This document shows positions 16,634 to 25,719 of a stretch of 64,000 nt of DNA, one piece after another. Origin of the DNA: Thermodesulfobacterium sp. Lineage in GTDB: Bacteria > Desulfobacterota > Thermodesulfobacteria > Thermodesulfobacteriales > Thermodesulfobacteriaceae. Numbering within the stretch: position 1 is the stretch's first letter; each line of letters opens with the position of its first letter. The stretch covers positions 124,001-188,000 of the forward strand of contig JACDNX010000002.1 in assembly GCA_017656385.1 (NCBI GenBank), in the 5' to 3' direction. Both the position numbers and the translations under genes were made by a program. The notes beneath the pieces were generated by a model that was not told the DNA's origin, ran no database searches, and was given only the letters and a program-made list of their open reading frames with translations.

Positions 16634-18127
16634 ATGTCTTATTTGGTTTTAGCTCGTCGCTATCGTCCTCAGAGCTTTAGAGAAGTAATAGGTCAAACTC
16701 ATGTAGTAAGAACTTTAACCAATGCTCTAAAACATAAAAAGCTTTCACATGCTCTCTTATTTTCAGGTATAAAAGGAACTGGAAAAACAACAGTTGCAAG
16801 AATTATTGCTAAAGCACTAAATTGTCTGAATTTGATAGATAATTATGAACCGTGTAACGAGTGTTCTAATTGTTTAGAAATCAGCAAAGGGATATTTGTG
16901 GATGTTATAGAAATTGATGCAGCCTCAAATAGAGGAATTGATCAAATAAGAGAACTCATTGAAAATTTGAAATTTGCTCCTACCAAGGGAAAAGCCAAGG
17001 TCTACATCATAGACGAAGCTCACATGTTAACAAGAGAAGCCTCTAATGCCCTTTTAAAATCTCTTGAAGAACCTCCTTCTCATGTGTATTTTATCCTTGC
17101 AACAACAGAACCAAACAAACTTTTACCCACTATTCTTTCAAGATGTCAGAGATATGATTTTAGAAGATTGGAACACCCTTTAATAGTGAAATATCTGAAA
17201 GAGGTTTGCGAGAAAGAAAATTATGAAATTGATCAGGAAGCTTTAGAGCTTATTGCAAAGGAGGCACAGGGAAGTTTAAGAGATGCTTTATCTTTGCTTG
17301 ATCAGGCAATGGCATATGGAACAAAAACAAGAGAAGATGTTATTTCTGCGTTTGGATGGCATGAAGCTATTCTAATAGAAGAGCTTGCAAGCGTGCTTTT
17401 AGAAAGAAACTTAAAAAAAGCATTAGAGATTGCTCAAAGGGTTTATGAACAGGGAATAGACCTGGTATATTTAATGGAAAAGTTAACTGAGTTTTTCAGA
17501 GAACTTCTTGTGATAAAAGCATTTCCTAAGGAAAGCAAAATTGAATTTCAGACCCCGGTGCTTAGAGATCTTGTGTTTGAAAACGAATTGGAAGATATTT
17601 TACTCATATTTCAAAGTCTGGTAAAAGATTTGGAAATCCTGAGAAAAAGCAGTTATCCACAACTTCAATTTGAAACTGCATTATTAAAAATATGTGAATA
17701 CGGGAAACTTGTTCCTTTAAAGGAGATAATAGAAAAACTTAATCAAATTTCAAATGCCAATTTTTCTATTCCTGTTTCTGCCATTTCTTCAGAAGAAGGT
17801 GCAAAAGAAAAAACTTGGGAGAGTTTTGTGGAAGAAATTAGAAAGGAAAGTTTGCCACTCTATGGATTAGTGAGCAGTTTGCCTAAACCTGAAATAAGAA
17901 CAAATGAAATATTTTTAAAAGTCAGTTCTTTAACAAGTCTTACTGATTCTCCTTATTATAAACTTTTAAAAGAAAAAATAGAGAATTATTTTAATAAACC
18001 TTTTAAAGTGGAAGTAGAAGAGAAAAAGAGAACAAACTTAGAGGATGTGAAAGAAAGGAAAGAGGTAAAAAAAGTTTTAGAAACATTTTCTGCAAAAATA
18101 GCCTACATACAACCTTTAAAGGAGTAG
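16634..18127 (+). CDS. dnaX: DNA polymerase III subunit gamma/tau
   Basis: A 497-residue clamp-loader ATPase that opens the sliding clamp and, in its tau form, links core polymerases to the helicase. It opens with MSYLVLARRYRPQSFREVIG, then Walker A GIKGTGKTT (residues 45-53), zinc-binding Cys 64, 74, 77 and 80, Walker B IIDEAHM and a sensor region with SRCQRYDFRR. The C-terminal part beyond about 370 is variable and lysine-rich. It leads a tight dnaX-ybaB-recR run that is conserved in many bacteria. Confidence 0.97.
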   Translation: MSYLVLARRYRPQSFREVIGQTHVVRTLTNALKHKKLSHALLFSGIKGTGKTTVARIIAKALNCLNLIDNYEPCNECSNCLEISKGIFVDVIEIDAASNRGIDQIRELIENLKFAPTKGKAKVYIIDEAHMLTREASNALLKSLEEPPSHVYFILATTEPNKLLPTILSRCQRYDFRRLEHPLIVKYLKEVCEKENYEIDQEALELIAKEAQGSLRDALSLLDQAMAYGTKTREDVISAFGWHEAILIEELASVLLERNLKKALEIAQRVYEQGIDLVYLMEKLTEFFRELLVIKAFPKESKIEFQTPVLRDLVFENELEDILLIFQSLVKDLEILRKSSYPQLQFETALLKICEYGKLVPLKEIIEKLNQISNANFSIPVSAISSEEGAKEKTWESFVEEIRKESLPLYGLVSSLPKPEIRTNEIFLKVSSLTSLTDSPYYKLLKEKIENYFNKPFKVEVEEKKRTNLEDVKERKEVKKVLETFSAKIAYIQPLKE

Positions 18128-18131
18128 AAAA

Positions 18132-18467
18132 ATGAGGATACCACCACAGTTTCAGCAATTATTTAAAGAAATGCAGAAGATTCAGAAAAAATTGGAAGAA
18201 ACCCAAAAGCAACTTGAAGAAAAAACAGTAACAGTTCAGGTAGGTGGAGGTATGGTGACTGTTACAGCCAATGGTAAGCAAGAGATTATTTCTATTCAGA
18301 TTGAGGATGAACTTATAAATCCTGAGGAAAAAGAAATGTTAGAAGATTTGATAATAGCAGGGGTTAATGAGGCTTTAAAGAGAGCCAAAGAAATGGTGGA
18401 GGAAGAAATAGCTAAGATTACAGGAGGGCTTAAATTCCCAGGGCTAAATCTTCCTGGAATATTCTAA
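18132..18467 (+). CDS. ybaB: YbaB/EbfC family nucleoid-associated protein
   Basis: A 111-residue member of the YbaB/EbfC family, small dimeric DNA-binding proteins. Family signs are the amphipathic N-terminal helix with repeated Lys/Gln/Glu, the central VQVGGGMVTVTANGKQE, and the terminal helix with VNEALKRAKEMVEEE. It begins four bases after dnaX and is followed by recR, the classic neighbourhood. Role in nucleoid organisation or repair is known only in outline. Confidence 0.94.
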   Translation: MRIPPQFQQLFKEMQKIQKKLEETQKQLEEKTVTVQVGGGMVTVTANGKQEIISIQIEDELINPEEKEMLEDLIIAGVNEALKRAKEMVEEEIAKITGGLKFPGLNLPGIF

Positions 18468-18471
18468 TTTT

Positions 18472-19080
18472 ATGTCTGGAGCTTATCCCTATACTTTAAA
18501 AAAATTAATAGAAACTTTTTCCTTGCTTCCCGGATTGGGAGAAAAGAGTGCAACAAGGCTTTCTCTTTTCCTTTTATTTAAACCAGAACTGTGTGAAACT
18601 TTGGGAGAGTTGATTAAAGAGTTGCCTTATAGAGTTAAACTTTGCAAGTTTTGCAGAAATCTTTCTGAAGAAGAGGTTTGTAGTATTTGTAAAAATGAAA
18701 ACAGAGATCCTCATATTCTTTGCATCGTTGAGAATCCCGTTAACCTTTCCTATATAGAAGAAACAGGAATTTTTAACGGTTATTACTTTGTTTTACACTA
18801 TCTTTTGTCTCCTAAAGATGGGATAGGACCAAAAGAACTGGGTCTTGAGCATCTCACTTATCTTATAAAGTTAAGAGATATAAAAGAAATAATCATAGCT
18901 CTTTCTCCAACTCTTTCAGGAGAGGCAACAGCTTCTTATATCCTTGAGATATTAAAAGACTATCCCGTTAAAGTATCTAAGATAGCCTGTGGTATCCCAA
19001 TGGGTATGGAGATTCAATTTGTAGATCCTTTAACCTTAAAAAAAGCCATTTTTGGAAGGGAAGTGTTAAAAGAAAAATGA
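18472..19080 (+). CDS. recR: Recombination mediator RecR
   Basis: A 202-residue protein that forms DNA-encircling rings and, with RecF/RecO, loads RecA at gaps. It has the N-terminal helix-hairpin-helix (LLPGLGEKSATRLSLFLL), a zinc finger with Cys 58, 61, 70 and 73, and a Toprim domain (LCIVEN, then ALSPTLSGEATASYI). Length is normal. It overlaps the next gene by ATGA. Confidence 0.96.
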   Translation: MSGAYPYTLKKLIETFSLLPGLGEKSATRLSLFLLFKPELCETLGELIKELPYRVKLCKFCRNLSEEEVCSICKNENRDPHILCIVENPVNLSYIEETGIFNGYYFVLHYLLSPKDGIGPKELGLEHLTYLIKLRDIKEIIIALSPTLSGEATASYILEILKDYPVKVSKIACGIPMGMEIQFVDPLTLKKAIFGREVLKEK

Positions 19081-19670
19081 AAGAGATTAGCTCCTTTTGC
19101 AAAAGAATAGCTCTGGGAGGCCTTCTTCAGGGCTACTTTCATAATTTAAGGGGCACTGTTCAAGGAATTTCCTTGGAATTGCAAATTTTACTTATGAAAA
19201 AAGAGATTTGTGAAACCCCAGAAGTTTATGAAAAAGTTAATAAAGCCTTTTCTCTTTTACAAAAACTTCAAAATCAAATAGATACAGCTTTTGATGATAT
19301 TTATAATGAAAAAACTGGTCCATGGGATCTTAAAGAAATTGTAGAAAAAGAAATATTATTCTGGGAAGCATTTTTGCCTTTTAAACACAAAGTAAAAAAG
19401 GAAATCATAGAAGAAGAGAAAGCTTTTATAGAGATCCCTTATAATTTATTAAAAGGATTATTCTGCAATCTTTGTCAGGAACTGTTTTTAAACTTTAAAG
19501 AAAATACAACTTTAAAAATTTTTATTAAAAAAGACAAAAAAATAGAATTTTTTTGGGACAAAGAAATAAACAGTTCGGTTTACGAAAATATAAAAAAACT
19601 GGCTCAAATTTTTAAAGAATTAGCAAATATCAAAGTAGTAGATAAAGGTTTTCTTTCTCTCCAGTTTTAA
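19077..19670 (+). CDS. Histidine-kinase-like protein of unknown function
   Basis: A 197-residue protein I cannot assign to a named family. Its N terminus, GGLLQGYFHNLRGTVQGISLELQ with His22, resembles the H-box and first dimerisation helix of sensor kinases. A later stretch (LLKGLFCNLCQELFLNF) sits where a kinase N-box would be, but no G boxes for ATP binding are seen. It may be a degenerate kinase or dimerisation domain. It is coupled to recR by ATGA and followed three bases later by dprA, so it is embedded in a recombination operon. There is no transmembrane segment. Confidence 0.5.
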   Translation: MKEISSFCKRIALGGLLQGYFHNLRGTVQGISLELQILLMKKEICETPEVYEKVNKAFSLLQKLQNQIDTAFDDIYNEKTGPWDLKEIVEKEILFWEAFLPFKHKVKKEIIEEEKAFIEIPYNLLKGLFCNLCQELFLNFKENTTLKIFIKKDKKIEFFWDKEINSSVYENIKKLAQIFKELANIKVVDKGFLSLQF

Positions 19671-19673
19671 AAA

Positions 19674-20714
19674 ATGGAAGAGAAACTTCTCTGGTTAGGT
19701 TTTTATCTCAAAGAAAGAAATATTTTTAAAACTATAAAGTATTTTGAGGAAGGAATAGAAATAAAGGAAATTTTAAAGTTTAAAAAATATTCAGAAAACG
19801 AAGTAATAAATTTAGCAGAAAAGGAAATAGAAAAGGCAGAAAAAGAAAAGGTAGAAATTCTTTTTATTAAAGATGAAAAATTTCCTGAAAAATTAAAGGT
19901 TATTCCTTATCCACCTTTATTTTTATATATAAAAGGTTACCTTCTGGAGGATAAAAACTTACTTGCTATTATAGGTTCAAGAAAGCCTACATCTTATGGA
20001 AAAGAGGTTGCATATAAGTTTTCCAAAAATCTGGCAGAAAAAGGTGTAGGGATAGTTTCTGGTCTTGCAAGAGGAATTGATAGTATTTCTCATAAAGGGG
20101 CTCTTGATGGAAATGGTTATACTATAGGAGTTTTGGGATGTGGTGTTGATATTGTCTATCCAGCAGAAAATAGAGAACTTTTTGAAAAAATTATTAAAAA
20201 CGGAGGAGCTATAATTTCTGAATTTCCTTTCACTACCAGACCAAGGAAAGAGAACTTTCCTATGAGAAATAGAATAATAAGTGGTCTTTCTGAAGGAATA
20301 GTTGTGATAGAAGCAGGAAAAAAGAGCGGGACTTTGATAACTGCTAAATGGGCATTAAATCAGGGAAAAGAAGTTTTTTCTATACCGGGTAGCATTTTTT
20401 CTTCCCAAAGCGAAGGGACTCACTATCTTATAAAACAGGGAGCTAATGTTGTTACTTCTCCTGAAGAGATTTTAGATTATTTTGGATGGGAAAAAGAAAA
20501 TACCTTGCCAAAAGAACATCCAGAGATAGAAATAACCGAGGAAGAAAAAGAAATACTTTCACTCCTGTCTCCGTATCCTCAACATATAGAGGAAATATTT
20601 ACTAAAATAAATAAAACCCCTTTTGAGGTTCTTTCCATTCTCACAGAACTGGAACTCAAAGGTTTGATAGAAAATTTACCCGGAAAATATGTAAAACTTA
20701 AAACAAATTTTTAA
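19674..20714 (+). CDS. dprA: DNA-processing protein DprA
   Basis: A 346-residue protein that binds incoming single-stranded DNA and loads RecA during natural transformation. The Rossmann-like core has AIIGSRKPTSYGKEVA, GLARGIDSISHKGAL, GCGVDIVYPAENREL, and MRNRIISGLSEGIVVIEA followed by KSGTLITAKWAL. A short C-terminal winged-helix region (about 280-346) is present, with a small N-terminal extension. It closes a dnaX-ybaB-recR-HK-like-dprA unit, so transformation or general recombination is the likely theme. Confidence 0.95.
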   Translation: MEEKLLWLGFYLKERNIFKTIKYFEEGIEIKEILKFKKYSENEVINLAEKEIEKAEKEKVEILFIKDEKFPEKLKVIPYPPLFLYIKGYLLEDKNLLAIIGSRKPTSYGKEVAYKFSKNLAEKGVGIVSGLARGIDSISHKGALDGNGYTIGVLGCGVDIVYPAENRELFEKIIKNGGAIISEFPFTTRPRKENFPMRNRIISGLSEGIVVIEAGKKSGTLITAKWALNQGKEVFSIPGSIFSSQSEGTHYLIKQGANVVTSPEEILDYFGWEKENTLPKEHPEIEITEEEKEILSLLSPYPQHIEEIFTKINKTPFEVLSILTELELKGLIENLPGKYVKLKTNF

Positions 20715-20721
20715 AGTTTGA

Positions 20722-22308
20722 ATGAGATCTGCAGAATTTTATCATCAGGTTTCTACTTTTGAAAGAATAACCATAACTATTACACTCATGATTGGCCATT
20801 TTATGGCTATTTTAAATACTACTGTTGTAAATACCATAATGCCCAAACTTCTCGGGCCTTTATCTACAGATTTGTATGGAGTGCAGTGGGTTGGCATTAG
20901 TTATATGATTTCTGCAGCTATAGCCCTTTTGTTTGTGGAGAGTTTTTCAAGATACGTGGGATATGCTCTGTGTTATACAACAGGTCTTGTGCTTTTTGTT
21001 GTTTTTAGTGCTTTTTGTGGCTTTGCTCAAAGTCTTCCTCAAATGATTATTTTTAGAAGTTTTCAAGGCATTGGAGAAGCTTTTATTATGGCTACAGCCC
21101 AAACCATCCTTCTTAATGTTTATCCTCCAGAAAGAAGAGGAACTGCTATGGGAATTTACAGCTTAGGGGTGAGTTTTGCACCAGCCTTAGGACCCACGGT
21201 AGGAGGTTTTCTTACTGAATATATATCCTGGAGATGGGCTTTTTATATAAATGTTCCCATCGGGATTCTTGATTTAGTTGCTGCTATCTCTTTTTTACCT
21301 TTTGCCTTAGGGAGAAGAAAAGAGTTTTCCTTTAATTTTATAAGTTATGGCTTTATTTCCTTAGCTACTATCTTTTTGCTTATATCTGTTTCAAAAGGTC
21401 AGCAATATGGGTGGTTTCAATCAACTCTCATAGTGTCTTTTCTTATTTTAAGTTTAACCTTTTATTCACTTTACTTTGCTTCTGAACTGGTAAGCAAAAA
21501 ACCATTAATAGATTTTAAAATATACACTATTCCAGAATTTGGTCTGGCTATGGCTTTTCAGTTTTTTATTTTGGGATTTGTTATGTATCAAGTTTTTTAT
21601 TTAATTCCTCTTTATTATCAAAATTTAAAGGGACTGACTACATTTCAGGCTGGACTTCATATGCTTTCTTATGCATCTTTTGTAGGTATATTTTCCATAA
21701 TATCCGGAAGACTTTCCGATAAAATACCACCAGAAGCAATTCTTTTTGTTAATTTTTTAATTCTGAGTATTACTACAATCTTTCTCTTGCCCAAATTAAA
21801 CTACTATACTCCGGCTTTAAAAGCAGCTATTTTAACTATTCCCTTAGGTATTGCCATAGGATGTTTCTTTGCGCCTTTAACGACTTTGGCTTTAAGAAAT
21901 CTTGGAGAGAAAACTGGTTTGGGAGTGGTATTATTTCATTATCAAAGATTTGTTGGAGGTTCCATAGGGATTGCAATAGCTACAAACACTCTTGAGAAGA
22001 GAACAAATTATCACTTTTTAAGAATTACAGAACTGCAGGAATTCAGATATGTGAACATGTTAGTAGAAAAGTGGTGGTATATGACTCAAAAATATTTTTC
22101 AGAAGCTTATGCATTAAAAAAAGCAAAAGCACTTTTATATAAAGCAGAATACATTCAAGCCTTAAGTTTTGCTTTTCAGGATACCTTCAGGGAAACCTTT
22201 GTTTGGACTCAAATAGGTGGAATATTTCTTATTGTTTTGATATTTTATAAGTTAAAAAGGTTGACATTTAATGGATTTTTCTATAATTCTAATAAAAAAA
22301 ATTTTTAG
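20722..22308 (+). CDS. MFS transporter, DHA2-type (EmrB/QacA-like) exporter
   Basis: A 528-residue membrane protein with about 14 predicted helices, as usual for the DHA2 drug:H+ antiporter group. It shows motif ATAQTILLNVYPPERRGTAMG, the motif-C-like GVSFAPALGPTVGGFLTEYISWRWAF and the opening MAILNTTVVNTIMPK. Substrate cannot be told. No membrane-fusion partner (EmrA-like) lies beside it. It sits between dprA and purD with short gaps, so it may be co-transcribed. The C-terminal tail after the last helix is short and basic. Confidence 0.88.
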   Translation: MRSAEFYHQVSTFERITITITLMIGHFMAILNTTVVNTIMPKLLGPLSTDLYGVQWVGISYMISAAIALLFVESFSRYVGYALCYTTGLVLFVVFSAFCGFAQSLPQMIIFRSFQGIGEAFIMATAQTILLNVYPPERRGTAMGIYSLGVSFAPALGPTVGGFLTEYISWRWAFYINVPIGILDLVAAISFLPFALGRRKEFSFNFISYGFISLATIFLLISVSKGQQYGWFQSTLIVSFLILSLTFYSLYFASELVSKKPLIDFKIYTIPEFGLAMAFQFFILGFVMYQVFYLIPLYYQNLKGLTTFQAGLHMLSYASFVGIFSIISGRLSDKIPPEAILFVNFLILSITTIFLLPKLNYYTPALKAAILTIPLGIAIGCFFAPLTTLALRNLGEKTGLGVVLFHYQRFVGGSIGIAIATNTLEKRTNYHFLRITELQEFRYVNMLVEKWWYMTQKYFSEAYALKKAKALLYKAEYIQALSFAFQDTFRETFVWTQIGGIFLIVLIFYKLKRLTFNGFFYNSNKKNF

Positions 22309-22322
22309 ATGGGGTGTGAGAG

Positions 22323-23609
22323 ATGAAAATACTTGTTTTAGGTGGAGGAGGAAGAGAACATACAATTTGTTATGTCCTTTCAAAAAGTGCTAAACTTGAA
22401 AAATTATTCTGTACCCCTGGTAATGGAGGAATTTCGGAGATAGCAGATATTGTAGAAGGTATTTCCGTAACAGATTTTGACAGTGTTGCCAGATTTTGTA
22501 AAGAAAACAAAATTGATCTTGTATTTCCCGGGCCTGAAGAACCTTTAGTAAAGGGATTAAGGGATTTTCTTGAAAAGGAAGGAATTAAAGTTTTTGGCCC
22601 TGATAGTGTTGGAGCTCTTATAGAGGGAAGCAAGTCTTTTGCTAAGGAAATAATGGATAAAGCAGGAGTTCCTACAGCAAAGTTTGAAGTCTTTGATGAG
22701 CCTTCAAAAGCTAAAGCTTATATAGAAAAAAAGGGAGCGCCTATAGTGGTAAAAGCTGATGGGCTTTGTGCTGGAAAAGGAGTTTTTGTTTGTGAAACAA
22801 AGGAAGAGGCTATCAAGGCAATTGAAAAAATAATGGAAGAAAAGATTTTTGGAGAATCTGGGAATAAAGTTGTAATTGAGGAAAAACTGGTAGGTGAGGA
22901 GGCATCCTATATTGTGATTACAGATGGGTATAATTTTAAAGCTTTACCAACTTCACAGGATCACAAAAGGCTCTTAGATAATGACGAAGGTCCCAATACA
23001 GGAGGAATGGGAGCCTATTCACCAACTCCATTAATAGATTTAGAATTAAGACAGAAAATAGAAAAAAAGATAATAGCTCCTGTTTTAAAAACTCTTGAAA
23101 AAGAAGGACATCCCTATTTAGGTTTTTTATATGCAGGACTAATGATTGTGAATAAAGAGCCCTATGTTCTTGAATTTAACTGCAGACTTGGAGATCCAGA
23201 AGCTCAGGTGATTTTACCTCGGGTGGAAAATGATTTTCTTGAAATTATAGAAACAGCTTTAGAAGGAAATTTGGATAAAGTAGAATTAAAGGAAAGAAAG
23301 GAAGCAGCGGTTTGTGTTGTTATGGCAAGTAAAGGCTATCCTGGCAAATATGAAAAGGGTAAAAAAATAGAAGGACTTGAAAAGGTCTCTCAGATACAGG
23401 ATGTTATTGTTTTTCATGCAGGAACAAAAAAAGTAAATAATGAGTTTTATACTAATGGAGGAAGAGTTTTAGGAGTAACTGCCCTTGATAAGGACATTCC
23501 CTCTGCTATAGAAAAAGCCTACAAGGCTGTATCTCTAATTCACTTTGAAGGGGCTCATTACAGAAAAGATATAGGTAAAAGGGTTTTTAAATACTTAGGC
23601 TCCTTTTAA
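22323..23609 (+). CDS. purD: Phosphoribosylamine-glycine ligase
   Basis: A 428-residue ATP-grasp enzyme making glycinamide ribonucleotide, the second step of purine synthesis. It opens with [16 protein letters not shown] and contains [23 protein letters not shown], the [24 protein letters not shown] signature and [12 protein letters not shown]. Length is standard. Its 3' end overlaps convergent purE by 15 bases, placing two steps of the same pathway tail to tail. Confidence 0.97.
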   Translation: MKILVLGGGGREHTICYVLSKSAKLEKLFCTPGNGGISEIADIVEGISVTDFDSVARFCKENKIDLVFPGPEEPLVKGLRDFLEKEGIKVFGPDSVGALIEGSKSFAKEIMDKAGVPTAKFEVFDEPSKAKAYIEKKGAPIVVKADGLCAGKGVFVCETKEEAIKAIEKIMEEKIFGESGNKVVIEEKLVGEEASYIVITDGYNFKALPTSQDHKRLLDNDEGPNTGGMGAYSPTPLIDLELRQKIEKKIIAPVLKTLEKEGHPYLGFLYAGLMIVNKEPYVLEFNCRLGDPEAQVILPRVENDFLEIIETALEGNLDKVELKERKEAAVCVVMASKGYPGKYEKGKKIEGLEKVSQIQDVIVFHAGTKKVNNEFYTNGGRVLGVTALDKDIPSAIEKAYKAVSLIHFEGAHYRKDIGKRVFKYLGSF

Positions 23610-24104
23610 ATATTTTTTATATCCAAGTTTTTGAAGCCTTTCATTTTTCTCTGTTACAGTTTTTTTCATTTTTTCTCTGTAAGCCCTAAGTTTTTCTTTT
23701 ATTTCAGGATATTTTATAGAAAGTATGTGAACCGCAAGCAGTCCAGCATTTTTGGCATTATTTATAGCAACTGTTGCCACAGGAATTCCTGCTGGCATCT
23801 GAACAATAGAAAAAAGAGAATCAAGACCATCTAAGGCTTTTGTTTTAATTGGAACACCTATTACAGGAAGAGTAGTTAATGCTGCTATTACACCTGGTAG
23901 ATGAGCTGCTCCTCCTGCACCTGCGATTATAACTTCAAGTCCTCTTTCTTCAGCGGTTTTTGCATATTCCATAGCCTTTTCCGGTGTTCTGTGAGCAGAA
24001 ATAACAGAAATTTCATAAGAAATTTCAAAGGATTCCAAAACTTCTGCAGCCTCTTTCATCACAGGAAGATCTGAGTCACTTCCCATAAGGATCCCTACCT
24101 TCAT
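23595..24104 (-). CDS. purE: N5-carboxyaminoimidazole ribonucleotide mutase
   Basis: A 169-residue enzyme interconverting N5-CAIR and CAIR in purine synthesis. The GSDSDLPVM phosphate-binding opening, [13 protein letters not shown] and [15 protein letters not shown] motifs define it. The start at 24104 is chosen because AGGAGG lies eight bases upstream and the family begins with [11 protein letters not shown]; a frame extending seven codons further would overlap yedF. A purK partner is not in the window. Confidence 0.96.
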   Translation of the reverse strand: MKVGILMGSDSDLPVMKEAAEVLESFEISYEISVISAHRTPEKAMEYAKTAEERGLEVIIAGAGGAAHLPGVIAALTTLPVIGVPIKTKALDGLDSLFSIVQMPAGIPVATVAINNAKNAGLLAVHILSIKYPEIKEKLRAYREKMKKTVTEKNERLQKLGYKKYLKGA

Positions 24105-24117
24105 AATACCTCCTTTA

Positions 24118-24723
24118 TTATCCAATCCATACTGTTTTTTTAGAATAAAAAATTCCTTCTAAGTATACATCAGTTCCTGCTCTTTTTCCGACCTTTAATT
24201 GATCTTCTAATTGAAAATATTTCAAACAGGTTCCACAGGTATAAATCTCTACTCCCTTTTTCTCCAATTCTTTTATCAAAGGTATAAAATCTTTTTCTAA
24301 AGTAGTTAACTTTATTCCTGTATTCATAAAAAATATTCTATCAGGTAAAAGATTGTGAACAAGCATAGTTTCGAAATAAGCTTTCATTAAAATTTTACCA
24401 AGTTTTTCTTCTTTTCCCATAGTATCAGTAGCAATAATAACAAAAAGGTCTTTCTTTTCTTCATTCTGAATTTCACAGGAAATTGGCACATCTTTACTAA
24501 TGTCTCCTACTTTTTCAATAATGATAATGTATTCATTTCCCTTTTCCTCTACAGAAACAATTTTGTGCTTCTGAGCATTTACAAATTTCTGTACATTTCT
24601 TAAAGAGGTTTCATTATCCAAAATGACCTTTATTTGTTCTCCAATATTTATGGATTCTAAAGCCTCTTTTGTTTTAATTACCGGTTGAGGGCAGGGAAGT
24701 CCCTTTGCATTTACTTCTCTCAT
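24118..24723 (-). CDS. yedF: YedF-type sulfurtransferase-like protein (TusA plus DsrE-like domains)
   Basis: A 201-residue two-domain protein. Residues 1-75 form a TusA/SirA-like domain with CPQP (Cys11 in [15 protein letters not shown]). Residues 90-200 form a DsrE-like domain ([22 protein letters not shown], then [10 protein letters not shown]). This combination matches the TIGR03527 family, called sulfurtransferase-like selenium-metabolism protein YedF because it often accompanies selenium genes. No selD, selA or selB is in the window, so selenium use is not shown here. It precedes purE in an apparent two-gene unit. Confidence 0.85.
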   Translation of the reverse strand: MREVNAKGLPCPQPVIKTKEALESINIGEQIKVILDNETSLRNVQKFVNAQKHKIVSVEEKGNEYIIIIEKVGDISKDVPISCEIQNEEKKDLFVIIATDTMGKEEKLGKILMKAYFETMLVHNLLPDRIFFMNTGIKLTTLEKDFIPLIKELEKKGVEIYTCGTCLKYFQLEDQLKVGKRAGTDVYLEGIFYSKKTVWIG

Positions 24724-24784
24724 CTTGCTAACCTCCTAAAAATTTTTTTATACTTAGTTTATCTCCGAAGAACAGGAATTCTAA

Positions 24785-24821
24785 TAAAAAATATCAATAA
24801 AATTTTAGAAATTTATTGATA
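24785..24821 (-). terminator. A+T-rich intrinsic terminator after the GT9 gene
   Basis: On the minus strand TATCAATAAA and its reverse complement (24812-24821 with 24792-24801) form a hairpin eight bases past the GT9 stop codon, followed by TTTTTTA. The stem is A/T-rich and therefore weak for a thermophile. Confidence 0.5.
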
Positions 24822-24829
24822 AACTTTAA

Positions 24830-25624
24830 TTAATTACTGAAAGTTTCTAAAAATTTGTTAAAAAGCAATTTCACATCAAGACACCTTTTCTCTTTGCAGA
24901 CCTTTGGGAAACAGGGACTGCAGTTTAAATTGAGAGAGATAATTTTGTAATTTTTCCCTATTGGTTTCCATACCACAGGATCCGTAGGTCCATAAAAAAG
25001 AAAAGATTTAATTCCCAAATAACTTGCAAGATGAGAGATACCGCTGTCAAGTCCAATAAAACATTTTGCACTTTTTAAAGCCTTAGCTACGAGCAAAGGA
25101 TCAAGACACTCCCAGTAGTTATTCGTAAAATCCTTTATCCAGCTGTCTGCCTCTCCAATAAGATATATAGTTTTAAATCCCTGTGAGATCAGATATTTTT
25201 CAATTCTTTCAAAGAGAGAAAAGTCGGGAATTTTTTTAAATGAGCCACTTCCTGGATGTAGGACCACCCTGTCTTTTAAAGGACTTTTAAGAGAACCTTT
25301 TAAAGGTAAAACAGAAGAAAAAATTTTTTTTAAATGAAGTAGATTAAAGTAATAATCAACTATCCATATTCTTTCAGATGGAAAGGGATTAAAGCCTTCT
25401 TTTCTGGAAAAGATAATTTTGAGATCATAAGCTTTATTTACAATATCAGGGTAAAGATCGCTGTAAATTTCATCAACCCAGTGTAGTTCTTTTGCAATTT
25501 TTAAATAATCAGTATTTCCTATGGCTACAATGTAATGATTTCTTTTTTTCATAACCTCAAATAGAGGAAATGTAAGAAGAGTATCTCCAAGAGCACCTCT
25601 TCGGTAAAAAAGAATTTTTTTCAT
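24830..25624 (-). CDS. Glycosyltransferase family 9 protein (heptosyltransferase-like)
   Basis: A 264-residue GT9 (GT-B fold) enzyme, the family that adds ADP-heptose to the lipopolysaccharide core. It shows RRGALGDTLLTFPLF at the N terminus, VVLHPGSGSFKKIPDF, and the donor-site region CFIGLDSGISHLASYLGIKSFLFYGPTDP. At 264 residues it is shorter than WaaC/WaaF (about 320-350), with a reduced N-terminal domain. Its C-terminal CSPCFPKVCKEKRC is cysteine-rich, as in many GT9 proteins. It is divergent from a sugar aminotransferase, suggesting a surface polysaccharide role. Confidence 0.88.
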   Translation of the reverse strand: MKKILFYRRGALGDTLLTFPLFEVMKKRNHYIVAIGNTDYLKIAKELHWVDEIYSDLYPDIVNKAYDLKIIFSRKEGFNPFPSERIWIVDYYFNLLHLKKIFSSVLPLKGSLKSPLKDRVVLHPGSGSFKKIPDFSLFERIEKYLISQGFKTIYLIGEADSWIKDFTNNYWECLDPLLVAKALKSAKCFIGLDSGISHLASYLGIKSFLFYGPTDPVVWKPIGKNYKIISLNLNCSPCFPKVCKEKRCLDVKLLFNKFLETFSN

Positions 25625-25646
25625 CAGTATCTGGATATTTTTAAAT

Positions 25647-25675
25647 TTGGAAATTCTTGAAAACTAAAGTATAAT
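25647..25675 (+). promoter_or_regulatory. Promoter of the aminotransferase-to-transglycosylase unit
   Basis: TTGGAA (25647-25652) and a perfect TATAAT (25670-25675) with a 17-base spacer. The implied start of transcription, near 25682, lies downstream of the upstream TTG codon at 25678 and supports the ATG at 25720. Confidence 0.6.
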
Positions 25676-25719
25676 TATTGCGATTTTTTATTTCAAGATA
25701 TTTTTTAGGCATAAGAAAA

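Noticed and set aside
24105-24125. Longer purE start at 24125
   Set aside because: The AGGAGG site at 24107-24116 lies inside it and serves the ATG at 24104.
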